Shown here in pieces: positions 23,595-32,753 of a stretch of 64,000 bases of DNA. Every line of letters begins with the position of its first letter. The first letter of the stretch is position 1. Under the pieces are notes generated by a model. It saw only the letters and a list, made by a program, of their open reading frames with translations. It had not been told where the DNA came from and did not search any database. The position numbers were made by a program, and so were the translations under genes. Source of the DNA: Lepidonotus clava (taxonomy: Eukaryota; Annelida; Polychaeta; Phyllodocida; Polynoidae); NCBI GenBank assembly GCA_936440205.1, contig OW387150.1, positions 31,605,795 to 31,669,794 of the forward strand, written 5' to 3'.

Positions 23595-26500
23595 GGGTAG
23601 GCCGACTTTGTCAGAATTACCTAGTGGGTATGGGGCTTTATGATTGGTCTTTCTGCAATGGGCCACTGGCCATCTTATTTTCCATTTAAAAATAATAAAT
23701 AACAAAAACACTTCAGCAAACAAACTCACAAAATGATTGGTGCGAAGAGGAGCTGTGGGACGGATATTGCTAGAGCCAGGTGCCTCCAGTCCCTGAAGCC
23801 ATAGGCCGCCCCCGCCACCACCAGGTTACCGACCACCCAGAAGTACTCGATGACTATACCGGCGAAGGCCCGCCACGAGGGGCCCACCATCTCCACGGCT
23901 GGACAAGGGAGAAAGGACAGAAAAACAGTTAGAAACGATTATGAACAACTTGAACTATAGATAGTTAATTATCCATTATAATTTTTAGGTGTACGTAATT
24001 AGTTGTAGTTAATTATGGATAATAGCTAGCTCCTAACGCAGTCTCCTTCGACTGCTGTCGTCCAATACATAATCACAGTTCCAACATCATGTAAGACGTA
24101 ACACTTGCGTGAAAGGATGTTCTTTATTGATATTCTCCTGTGTATTGTCGTTCCATGACAAGATCTCAATTGACAATGATCAGCTCCAAGGAAGGAATCC
24201 CCTCAAACACACTCAGTTAATGCTCTCGCCTTTCCTACACAGTCTTTCTGCTTCTATTCCAATCCAGGACTCAGCTTCTAAGACTCAACCTTTCCAGGAT
24301 GGTTACTCACACAACGTTCATCTAACTCTGACTGAGCTTGAACGGCTTGCGCTCCTTTAGTATGATACGTCACACAAAGGCTCCTCCTTTAACCCCCTAA
24401 CTTTGACAGGGAGTTATGGCTAAAGCATGCACTGTTCTTAACCTAACGCTGTAAAGCCTACACAAACTGGAGTGTATTTCGAAGATTTCTAATAACTGAG
24501 GTTTCGGACCACCTGCAAGTACTTAACACAGCCTTGTTGCAAAATGCCGTTCTGTGACCATACTTTTGAGTTAAGTCTGTTTCTTACTAAAATGGCATGT
24601 AGACGTTATAATATTTATGGTTAGGTTGGGACCTCACAACACCAGAAAGTTTTCATAGTTTTATTATTTTCAGTGATGCGAAGACCCTACCAATACAGAG
24701 TGTTATAATGATATTCTGTTTTGGTTGAAGAACATAAGCAGAATAAAATGTTATTAAAGAATAAAGAATGTTACAATGCAATCCAAAACAGGACAAAATA
24801 TAAGATTACTGCAACGTTTTAATGGCATCACCCTTGGCTGGGTATAATGAAACTGGCAAAAGTCAGGTTAGATTTACCTACCACCTTCACACATAATGAC
24901 CAGGGTCTTAAGGCTTCTAGACACTAGGAACGTGAGATTTGAGAATTCTTGATGATCAAGGGTTCTTGAACATAGGAGAGTTGACTCATAGAATTCTGGG
25001 CGATCATCAGGGTCCTGACAACACAGATCTAGAATTAAGTACTGTCCAAGCCAAGGATGTGACGTTATCATAACATTGCAGCAATGTTCTGTTTGGTTCT
25101 GTATTGTTCTTGTTACATTCTTTTGATGACTCCCAATTACATCACTGCAACCTACAGCTGTGATGTTGTACTGTAACATTATTACAACATTCTGGTTACA
25201 TTCTTTAAACCAAACAGAACGTTCTTTTAATGTTCTGTTATGGTTTGGTCTTAACCTCACCAAAATATAACATTACAATAACATTCTGATTCGGTGAGGT
25301 TTCAAAATAAAAAAAAAAGTGTTTCCTTGAGCTCCAAAATCAATGCACTTCTACTGTCAGTACTGTAAATTTACTCAAATACAGCAACTTTGTAATTTTA
25401 CAGTACTTTTTCATACAAGTTTATTCTCCACCAGGTGGGGCAAATGCTTATCATCAGTAAAACGTTGGCAGTTTTTATCTTAAAACTATATTTCAAAATG
25501 AATTATCTATAGACAATTAGAATTAGATATGATAAAGAGATACAAATACTAATCTAGTATATCACATAATAGATATCCCTACTCTGTCTTAATAATTACA
25601 AGATACAAAGATAATTGTCTGATTGAGACACCTTTTTGGTAGCAAATTGCCTTCATAGGTCTGTGTTGGATTGACAGTTCTTCATAGTAACACCATTCCA
25701 TGCATGTATTTGCTAATACTCTTAGCATAAATACATCCCTCATCCTAAACACATTGGTTTGAGGTTGGAATTAAGCATTTGTCCAACATTAAGTTGGATT
25801 TTAGAAAGGAAATTGATAAAGATAAAGTGGTAAAATGTTTGTTTTAGCATACTGTAAAAATACAGCGAGTACTCTAAATTTACAGCAAAAATTGCTGGAA
25901 CCTTTGCTGCCAGCAACTTTTGCTGTAAATTTACAGCACTTTGTCTGCTGTAAATTTACAGCATATTTTGCTGTAGGCAATCAACAGTACATTATACTGT
26001 AAATTTACAGTACAATGAGTGCTGTAAATTTACAGCAAAAGTTGCTGGAACCTTTGCTGCCATCAACATTTGCTGTAAATTTACAGTAGTTATTTCTTAC
26101 AGTGTATCTGATTACTTTTAGTCAATAAAATCTTATATAATGATTATACTTTAGCATTGCTAAATGGTAATAAAAATACTTTAACTGACCTGAGACAAAT
26201 CCAGTGGTGAAGAGGCCCATGGACACTCCGGCGTTCAGAAAACGTAGAGTGACGAAGACGGCGTAGTTTGGGGAGAAGGATAAGGAGACGGAGAACACAG
26301 CCATGAGGATAAAACATGGGATGATAGCCACCCGACGACCAAACCTGTAAAAGGAAATATCTCAATTCATAACAAGCTCAAATGTATTTTCCAAGTACCA
26401 CAATTATACTTAGAGGAGATATAATAACACTACGAATGGTTTTTACTTGAAAGCATAATCTTTACCCTTAAAAGGAAACAAAAACAACTTATGCTAAAAA

Positions 26501-29500
26501 TCATCTATAATTTGGACATATTGTACTGCTTTTTGTCATAATATTATTCTATATAGTAAGAGTTGAATAAACAGATTGAAAAGAAGGCTTCTACAAGATG
26601 GTCCTATAGGCCTTTTTCATTAAGAGTATTGCGCCCCCTGGTGAAATAAATGGTAACAATGGTTTAGGTCATTACTCATAGTTAACCTATATGCTTCACT
26701 TCATATAGGTTAACTATGGGAAATGACCTAAACCATTGTTTCATTTATTTCACCAGGGGGCGCCACACTCTAATGAAAAAGGTCTTTTGTGTATTTATCA
26801 AGATTTCAACCAGATTTCCATGTGTAAATGATCTACATATGACACTATTTCGCAATAAACTTCAATCTGTATGTAAACTGGGATGGGCTTATCTCCAGAA
26901 GACCTACCAGTCGGAGATTGCTCCAAAGAAGACGACCCCGACGAGCAGCCCGGCCATGTAGACGGAGGAGGCGGTGGGCACAAGGGCACTCCTCTCACAC
27001 ACCAGGTCCCACTGCAAGCAGGGGGGATAGACATAATGTTACATATCAATGCCCGGCCATATAGACAGAGGAGGAGGGAATAGACATAATGTTACATATC
27101 AATGCCCGGCCATATAGACAGAGGACACAGTGGGCACCAGGGCACTCCTCTCACACACCAGGTCCCACTGCAAGCAGGGGGGGATAGACATAATGTTACA
27201 TATCAACACCCGGCCATATAGAAGCAGGGGGGGGGGGTATAGACATAATGTTACATATCAATGCCCGGCCATATAGACGGAGGAGGTGGTGGGCACCAGG
27301 GCACTCCTCTCACACACCAGGTCCCACTACAAGCAGGGGGAAAAGACATAATGTTACATATCAACCCCCAGTCAATATAGACGGAGGAGGCGGCAAGCAG
27401 GGGGGATAGACATAATGTTACATATCAACCCCCGGTCATATAGACGGAGGAGGCGGTGGACACCAGGGCACTCCTCTCACACACCAGGCCCCACTGCAAG
27501 CAGGGGGGATAGACATAATGTTACGTATCAACGCCCGGCCATGTAGACGGAGGAGGCGGTGGACACCAGGGCACTCCTCTCACACACCAGGTCCCACTGC
27601 AAGCAGGGGGTGATAGACATAATGTTACATATCAACGCCCGGCCATATAGACGGAGGAGGTGGCAAGCAGGGGGGATAGACATAATGTTACATATCAACA
27701 CCCGGCCATATAGAAGCAGGGGGGGATAGACATAATGTTACATATCAATGCCCGGCCATGTAGACGGAGGAGGCAGTGGGCACCACGGACCCTATCACAC
27801 ACAAGGTCCAACTGCAAGCAGGGGGGGATAGACATAATGTTCCATATCAACGCCCGACCATATAGACGGAGGAGGCGGTAGGTACCAGGGCACTCCTCTC
27901 ACACACCAGGTCCCACTGCAAGCAGGGGGGGATAGACATAATGTTACGTATCAACGCCCAGCCATGTAGACGGAGGAGGCGTTGCACACCAGGGCACTCC
28001 TCTCACACACCAGGTCCCACTGCAAGCAGGGAGGGATAGACATAATGTTACATATCAACGCCCGGCCATGTAGACGGAGAAGACGGCATTTTATTGAAAA
28101 TTGTTACCTTTCAAAATTTGAAATACCTAGATTGTGTATTGACCTATAACGAACTCACGAAAAAATGATCAAGAATCATCAGTCTCTATGACTTCATAAA
28201 AACGAATTTTAGGCACTGCATGTGCATAGATACTTTTGCTATTTTCGCTTGAAGGTGTATATGTACATCTTCACTGTAGCATATGAAATATAATTGTCTT
28301 TGGGGCCTTCCACGTACAAATCCATTGAGTATTTTATCCAAAGGAGGCAAGGCGAGGGGCAGTCTGAGTGCATACATACTAATAGAAGGCCCTTATTCAT
28401 ACACATACCTCCGTGACGATGGTCGATGAGTAGGTGGAGTTGTCGTAGGCCCATCCCCTTTGACAGTTGACTTTCTCCAAGTGGTCGGTGGACGTATTCA
28501 GTGCCTCCAGTGCCCTGCTTCTGGTCCAATCTAAGTGTGATTAAGTGGTTTGAGGTTAATCCTGCTGTATTAAGTCTATTGACCTTACATAATTATCCCT
28601 TTATGTTTTGTAATAAACTTAATCTAAGCATAATATTATTACCAATAGATGCAGCACTTTACCAACCAAACTGTACAAATAAATACAATACTTTGACCAC
28701 CAAACAGGTCGAAACATTTTATGAACAGATTTTCTCATGATGATGTAAAACAATATAGTAATGAAGGAAGAACGGGATATAGAAAAGAATGAGGGAACAA
28801 TGATATAAGATACGGGAGGAAAGTTTAATGAAGGATGAAGGGAATGAAGGAAGGGAAAAAAGGAATGCATGGATAGATGAATAAGGAAATCCACCAATTA
28901 ACTCTATGGCTAAGATGGGAAGAACAACTTTGCAGGGCTGGATCGGGGGGGGGGGGGGTAAAGGTACAATTTTCTGGTGGAGGCCTGGGGCCGAGAATTT
29001 TACGTTTAAGAAATCAATATTTGGCCAAAAATAGACCCCCCTCTAAATCCGCCACTGACAAGAGCTGAATTGTTATATGAATTGTCTTGCAATGATATAA
29101 ACAATCAACTCACCTGTATAATTCCTGTCAAACTGTGTACACTTCTCATGGCTGGGCTGGCCCTCCTCGTCCTGGGCCTTGGGAATGGTCAGGTCCAGCA
29201 GCTGTCCCTGGGGTAGATGTATTACATAACAATTTTAAAATGCTCTAAAAATTATGAGGAATGTGACATCAGTCAGATTCCGCGTCTAGTTTAATATGCT
29301 TTTTGAATTTTATCTCTATCTGCATTCGTTCAAGAGTTACGGCCAGTTAAACATGGTACTCTGATTTTGCCCTGTCAAAATGTCATGTGAATTTAGGGGG
29401 CTCGCTGTGCAGCTTGGGGGCAAATTACAAAACAAAACTAAGTGTCATTTTCAAGGGAAAATAATGAAAAAGAATATTCTTGCAGGATCATCAAAATTTG

Positions 29501-29842
29501 ATAAACCTGCTTAAAATTAAGTTATAAGCTCAAATAATATTTAATATTATTTGAGCTTATATCTTAATTTTATGAGTGAAAAACTCGGCCACAGCTTTTA
29601 CCTCAATAACAGGGGGCACTTTTTGATGGGAAAACTGGTGGAATGTAAATTATACCTACCTGGGGTAGGCGGAGGTGCTGGGCGGAAGGCACACGGCACC
29701 AGTGGGGAGGGTCGGCGGCCAGGAACACGATACTCAGGTTGTTGAGGGCCGGGGGGATGGACAGGAGGCACACCAGGAGGAACATGACCTTCTGGTACCG
29801 CCCAAACTCCCCCAGGGTCTTCAGAAGGTCGTCGTAGTCCAT
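16786..29842 (-). CDS. SLC22-type organic cation/carnitine transporter-like protein, complete 12-exon gene
   Basis: Twelve exons with GT/AG junctions and matching phases give 562 residues, the usual SLC22 length. The start [17 protein letters not shown] in a CCCACCATGG context is the family N-terminus. TM1 is followed by ADPPHWC and a large outer loop (exons 2-4) with paired Cys and glycosylation sequons (NYT, NTS, NST). GAISDWFGRR after TM2 is the MFS/SLC22 signature. [24 protein letters not shown] is the intracellular loop box. [15 protein letters not shown] and [19 protein letters not shown] are the TM10-11 and post-TM12 SLC22 motifs. The protein should sit in the plasma membrane and move organic cations, carnitine-like zwitterions or anions; the substrate cannot be told from sequence. 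Exons: 29660-29842, 29114-29207, 28409-28530, 26908-27011, 26190-26344, 23730-23898, 22238-22364, 21732-21811, 20850-21073, 19173-19354, 17856-17983, 16786-16906. Introns are crowded with repeats. Confidence 0.92.
17268..17523. mobile_element. MITE, GGCCYGTTKCACAAT family (variant), intron 11
   Basis: GGCCTGTTTCACAATAAACC faces GGTTGTTATAAAACAGGCC. The interior has GGAGTTTT/ACGAGTTTTG repeats and no coding potential. Confidence 0.55.
17548..17841. mobile_element. MITE, GTGGCCCGTTGCACAAT family, intron 11
   Basis: GTGGCCCGTTGCACAAT with GAATTTCG inward is matched by CGAAACTC and ATTGTGCAACGGGCCAC at the right. Related copies lie at 46515-47195, 51734-52056 and about 56999-57284. Confidence 0.75.
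17856..17983 (-). CDS. SLC22-like gene, exon 11 (TM12 and LPET motif)
   Basis: It encodes [20 protein letters not shown] then [20 protein letters not shown] and FP. LPET...LPETIxDxEN closes SLC22 proteins. The donor gtcagt lies only 14 bp from a MITE (17548-17841). Confidence 0.92.
18643..19014. mobile_element. MITE, TTAAAGGGAGGCAAAAGCAA family, intron 10
   Basis: TTAAAGGGAGGCAAAAGCAA faces CGCTTTTGGCTCCCTCTAA. A second copy in opposite orientation at 59880-60257 shares inner TTGGTGGGTCACC sequence. Confidence 0.7.
19173..19354 (-). CDS. SLC22-like gene, exon 10 (TM9-TM11)
   Basis: It encodes [20 protein letters not shown] then [20 protein letters not shown] and [30 protein letters not shown] is the SLC22 motif. 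The acceptor is ttccag and the donor gtaagg. Confidence 0.93.
19456..19478. repeat. Poly(G) run
   Basis: An uninterrupted G tract of about 22 bases follows CAGGATTTAGGAAAC. Similar G runs near 28928, 33817 and 60690 sit beside GGATCC/GGATAC-type words and may be ends of one old repeat family. Confidence 0.6.
20850..21073 (-). CDS. SLC22-like gene, exon 9 (TM7-TM8)
   Basis: It encodes [20 protein letters not shown] then [40 protein letters not shown] and [21 protein letters not shown] and the GRKR loop are typical. The acceptor is ttccag and the donor gtaagt. Confidence 0.93.
21732..21811 (-). CDS. SLC22-like gene, exon 8
   Basis: It encodes [20 protein letters not shown] then LNLCFN, the stretch just before TM7. 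The acceptor is gtatag and the donor gtaagt. It ends two bases into a Trp codon. Confidence 0.88.
22238..22364 (-). CDS. SLC22-like gene, exon 7 (central intracellular loop)
   Basis: It encodes [20 protein letters not shown] then [20 protein letters not shown] and IK. ESPRWL is a strong SLC22 marker. The acceptor is tttcag and the donor gtgaga. Confidence 0.92.
23283..23449 (-). pseudogene. Duplicate of exon 6 lacking its splice acceptor
   Basis: It matches exon 6 over its full length except the first two bases, with only about two differences in 167 bp, and the donor gtgagt is kept. On the acceptor side the sequence switches at the exact exon edge into a CA-rich microsatellite, so the original tgtccag is absent. 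The flanking intron (23159-23282 against 23601-23729) is also duplicated but far more diverged. Confidence 0.75.
23450..23592. repeat. CA/CCCACA microsatellite
   Basis: Pure runs of CACACC, CCCACCCA and then (CA)n separate the two exon 6 copies. The open frames that run through it are repeats of Cys/Val or His/Thr and are not genes. Confidence 0.95.
23730..23898 (-). CDS. SLC22-like gene, exon 6 (TM4-TM6)
   Basis: It encodes [20 protein letters not shown] then [20 protein letters not shown] and [15 protein letters not shown]. The acceptor is tgtccag and the donor gtgagt. Phases fit exon 5 (giving Ala) and exon 7 (giving Phe). Confidence 0.92.
24890..25310 (+). repeat. AACGTT/ATGTTATAAT repeat family, copy 1 (intron 5)
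   Basis: CCAAGGATGTGACGTTATCA then TAACATTGCAGCAATGTTCTG, GACTCCCAATTACATCACTG, GAACGTTCTTTTAATGTTCTG and CTGATTCGGTGAGGTTT are shared with copies near 42735-42960, 43470-43725, and (opposite strand) 46115-46385, 49480-49833 and 61925-62165. Confidence 0.7.
25850..26105. repeat. Array of CTGTAAATTTACAG palindromes, intron 5
   Basis: CTGTAAATTTACAG or close variants occur about seven times in 250 bp. They alternate with GTTGCTGGAACCTTTGCTGCC and its inverted form, so the block folds back on itself at several scales. Confidence 0.75.
26190..26344 (-). CDS. SLC22-like gene, exon 5 (TM3-TM4)
   Basis: It encodes [20 protein letters not shown] then [20 protein letters not shown] and [11 protein letters not shown]. 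It has a ttacag acceptor and a gtcagt donor, and ends one base into a codon. Confidence 0.92.
26611..26782. mobile_element. Fold-back element (long near-perfect hairpin), intron 4
   Basis: Two arms of about 80 bp are nearly exact inverted copies: CCTTTTTCATTAAGAG, then CGCCCCCTGGTGAAATAAAT, then AACAATGGTTTAGGTCATT and ATAGTTAACCTATATG. They meet at a loop of about 8 bp near 26696. It is a MITE or fold-back transposon with no gene. Confidence 0.85.
26908..27011 (-). CDS. SLC22-like gene, exon 4 (TM2 and GxxSDxFGRR loop)
   Basis: It encodes [20 protein letters not shown] then [14 protein letters not shown]. The acceptor ttgcag and the donor gtaggt are both present. Its 5' edge is the source of the minisatellite that fills the preceding intron. 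Confidence 0.92.
27012..28090. repeat. Minisatellite derived from the exon 4 splice acceptor region, intron 3
   Basis: About a dozen units of 50-110 bp repeat TAGACATAATGTTACATATC, CGGCCATATAGACGGAGGAG and CACACACCAGGTCCCACTGC. On the minus strand each full unit contains a tgcttgcag acceptor followed by the first bases of exon 4 ([10 protein letters not shown]...), but no donor. Short units lack the exon-derived half. Full copies of the acceptor lie near 27178, 27328, 27493, 27598, 27811, 27916 and 28021. Confidence 0.9.
28301..28394. mobile_element. Short MITE, GGGGCCTTCCA family, copy 3
   Basis: TGGGGCCTTCCACGTACAAA faces CATACTAATAGAAGGCCCTT. It ends about 14 bp from the exon 3 donor. Confidence 0.45.
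28409..28530 (-). CDS. SLC22-like gene, exon 3 (extracellular loop)
   Basis: It encodes [14 protein letters not shown]...[21 protein letters not shown]. The CxxGWxYD...SSTIVTE segment is the familiar SLC22 loop end. The acceptor is acttag and the donor gtatgt. Confidence 0.9.
29114..29207 (-). CDS. SLC22-like gene, exon 2 (extracellular loop)
   Basis: It encodes [17 protein letters not shown]...[10 protein letters not shown], with one Cys and an NYT sequon. The acceptor is ccccag and the donor is gtgagt. It ends one base into a codon. Confidence 0.88.
29660..29842 (-). CDS. SLC22-like gene, exon 1 (start codon, TM1)
   Basis: It encodes 61 residues beginning [18 protein letters not shown], a hydrophobic TM1 ([20 protein letters not shown]) and the loop start ADPPHWC. 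The donor is CAG|gtaggt and the phase is 0. The ATG sits in a near-ideal Kozak context (CCCACCATGG). Confidence 0.92.
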
Positions 29843-30035
29843 GGTGGGACCTTGGGGGTGTGCACCGTACAGTCAAGGACTTATACACCTTTAAAGTGGC
29901 GCCGCCCTTGTGGATTAAAAACAATTTTTTAGGGTTTTCCTTTAGTTAAACTAAATGAAGTAAAGTGACCTAGTTACCAAAAGCCCCAAGGGTCAGACAA
30001 ACTGGTGGATTGAAGTGAAAGAATTGGGTTATTTT
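29843..30035 (-). promoter_or_regulatory. Presumed 5' UTR/promoter side of the transporter gene
   Basis: The 190 bp upstream of the start codon have no clear TATA box. A 1.4-kb inverted-repeat element begins at 30036, so the proximal promoter is either within these bases or inside the element. No splice acceptor that would imply an upstream non-coding exon was identified with confidence. Confidence 0.3.
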
Positions 30036-31470
30036 TAAAGCTTGGTCCCCACATGGGCGACTAGATTCCCTTGGTCGGCAGACGACTAAGGTTGTTGGTA
30101 GCCCGACAACCAACTCCACATTCACGCCTTGATGTCTGGCGACTAGATCATTGCAGTAAATTGCGATCAAAAACATTAAGTTGCCCTAACATTTTTCAAA
30201 GAAATCCTCATAATTCTTGCAATTCTTGATCAATTTCAATAAACTTGGTATCATTCTAAAGCTAGGAACATGTTTAGTATGAATCTGGATGAAATGTGTT
30301 CCAACTGAACATTCCAAATGATTTGGAATGTTTGGAACGTCGTCAAAATTTTGCTGAAATTTTGTATTTTTCCTGACTTGCATCAACTTAATTCTAAATA
30401 GAATCTTCAATTTACATTCTATTTCAATTCTTTCATTAGGGAGTTTAGAGAATTGAATTTGAAATCTAATGGTGTGTCATTCACCTATATACAAGCATTA
30501 TTCAGAAAATGAACAGAGTCAGAAGACTGAGGTGAAATCATGAAATATCCCGATTTTGCACAGATTTTTCAAATAAGTCATTTGGGTGCTGAGCAGGAAT
30601 TTGATTCTATTATAGAATGTTTGCTTATTTCTTGCCTATTTTTGATTTATCTTTTTATACAATTATCTTTTATTACTATTCAATAGGTTCTCTAATAGGA
30701 AAGTATGAAATTGCAATCATAACAGTTTATGAGGGTAACATGTTCTCATAGATGATGAAAATGTCCAACTTTGCACTTGTATCTTACCAAACACAGCATA
30801 ATTGACATATTTGGGTTGTTTTCAGGGGTCAACTCTAGTTATATTTTTGTAGTTTTTCATGCTTGTTGAAATAAGGTTAATATTGAGTTACATATAAAGG
30901 TCAGATGCTACATTTGCCTATATTCCATAAAAAGCTTATCAATATTAGTCCATAATTCCATCAATCAGGCTTTGAAATAGAAAATATCAGATTTCAATAT
31001 GGTAATTTTCACATATAATGTGCATAATCGGTCAAGTTTTGTACATATTCCAAGGATAATTCATCAATTTAAAGGGTGGAACATGCTTTAAAACATCTGA
31101 AACCCCAAGGAAAGATCCTCACTACTTTTATCTCTCATAATATATGCCAATAATTGATGATACTTTTTCCTATCACAGTGCAAAACCTTGGAAAGCTTAA
31201 TATGTCCTTTGATCACTATTTGCTGCAATGATCTGTAGCTGTGGGTTTAGGGCAAAATATTTGACTAGTTGAATATTTTTCTATACCGGCAACTAGTTAA
31301 TTGTCAGGCTCATGTCCTCTAGTCACCTGGCAATTAACTACAAGAGCGTCCTAATGTGGCGATTAGCTTTTTTAGTAGCCCAGCGACTAGTTAGTCACTC
31401 GACGATGTACTAATTTCTTAAATGTCGGGCGACTAACGCTGTTGGTTGCCCAAGTGGGGATGCGGCTTTA
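30036..31470. mobile_element. 1.4-kb non-autonomous DNA transposon with TAAAGCTTGGTCCCCAC ends
   Basis: The left end TAAAGCTTGGTCCCCACATG (30036) is inverted to CAAGTGGGGATGCGGCTTTA (31451-31470). GCGACTAG, GGTTGTTGG and GTCGGGCGAC words recur in both subterminal 250-bp regions. The centre is AT-rich and has no transposase frame. Confidence 0.65.
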
Positions 31471-31748
31471 GCCTGATATTGTTATTAAAGGATGCTGATA
31501 AAGTTGTAATAATGTAGGTCTTATACTAGATGGTATTGCAGCTTTCTAAAAAATACTTTTTCAGAACCTTAAAGGTCACCTGTAAAGGTTTTGGAAACGT
31601 CAGGGAAAGATGACCTTCCATTCCCTTTAAATAACCCCAGGGATTCAGGGACACGATGATTAAGTGTTTCACCCACTTTTTCAAGGTGTAAACTTACTTA
31701 AGCTAAGAACCCCCCCCCCCTCAGTCGGCCCCTGATATGTGTCACCAC

Positions 31749-32001
31749 ACCTTGTGCAGACGTGGTCACGTGACCAGATTTTGGTGATCACCACGTGCTC
31801 ATCATGACCATGTGGCTCTGACATTAATCTAGAATTCATGAATTCTAAACAGTAAAAATTGCAAATTATGACTTCATGAGATAAACCCCACAAAAAATAT
31901 ATTCCAGGTATTTTTGAAGTGTCAATAATGGCAGTTTGGAAATGATCACCAAGATGGCGCCCAGTCCCTTTCTGGATGTTGTGACGTCATCTGCACAAGG
32001 T
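31749..32001. mobile_element. MITE, ACCTTGTGCAGACRTGGTCAC family, copy 1
   Basis: ACCTTGTGCAGACGTGGTCA faces TGACGTCATCTGCACAAGGT. The sub-ends GATTTTGGTGATCA and TGATCACCAAGATGGC are also shared with the copy at 40236-40498. A decayed copy is likely around 61230-61390. Confidence 0.75.
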
Positions 32002-32038
32002 CTAATATGCTGTGGAGCATAGATCTACAATCTAACGT

Positions 32039-32256
32039 TAAGGTGGTATTCCACTACACGATATGGGCTGCGATATCGGCGCAATATGAAGATATCATAG
32101 ACAAATATCCATATAAGTGTAATATATTGATTAAAAAATGACAATTTGGAGCATGTGACATTATATGTAACATAGAATTTTATCTGTAATACGTGCAATT
32201 GCCTTGCAACATCGTCATATCGCAGCCTATGTCGTGTAGTGCAATACCCCCTTTAA
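32039..32256. mobile_element. MITE with about 37-bp TTAAGGTGGTATTCCACTAC ends
   Basis: TTAAGGTGGTATTCCACTAC then ACGATATGGGCTGCGATAT is inverted at the right as ATATCGCAGCCTATGTCGTG then TAGTGCAATACCCCCTTTAA. The inside is AT-rich. Its ends resemble those at 41279-41816. Confidence 0.8.
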
Positions 32257-32452
32257 TTGCAGGTACACAATCACACCTTACAGAAGTACACCCTCCCCTC
32301 CATCATAACATATCTTATTAAATGGGTACAATTAACAATAAGACGAGTACTGAATTAACACATCGACGTAAAGAATAAGCCATCCCAGTATCTGCATGTT
32401 GGGTCCCTGAAATATACAAGAGTTTTCTACATCCTCAAGTACTGTTTAAGCA

Positions 32453-32753
32453 CAATGATTTCTTAGATTTCACCAACTGACAGATTTACAGGGTTGCCAG
32501 CTAAACAAAATTCTATATGTGAAGGCAAACTAGGGTTGAACATTATAGGCTAGGCTGACAGGCTTTAACATTGGGTCCTATGGGAAAAGGGTTATCATTT
32601 TTCAAACTGTGGGACAATCTGTCAACCCCATTGTTATAGTCAATTATGTATCATGCAACTGTCTTTGGGGAATAAATTAGCGTGCAATTTGGATGATGTT
32701 TCATGGTAAACTTTAATGTTGATGTAAACTGGGATTGGCTTATTGCCCTACTT
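32453..32753. repeat. Dispersed 300-bp repeat, copy 1
   Basis: It shares long stretches with 45772-46084, including TGATTTCTTA, CATTATAGGCT, GGCTGACAGGCTTTAACATT and GTAAACTGGGATTGGCTTAT. A fragment (GTAAACTGGGATGGGCTTAT) also lies at 26874-26893 beside exon 4. Confidence 0.7.

Noticed and set aside
23333-23729. His/Thr/Pro and Cys/Val/Gly-rich open frames
   Set aside because: They are translations of the CA/CCCACA microsatellite joined to the exon 6 copy.
26945-28090. CRISPR-like array
   Set aside because: Unit and spacer lengths are irregular, spacers are not unique, and the units clearly derive from exon 4 and its intron in an animal gene.
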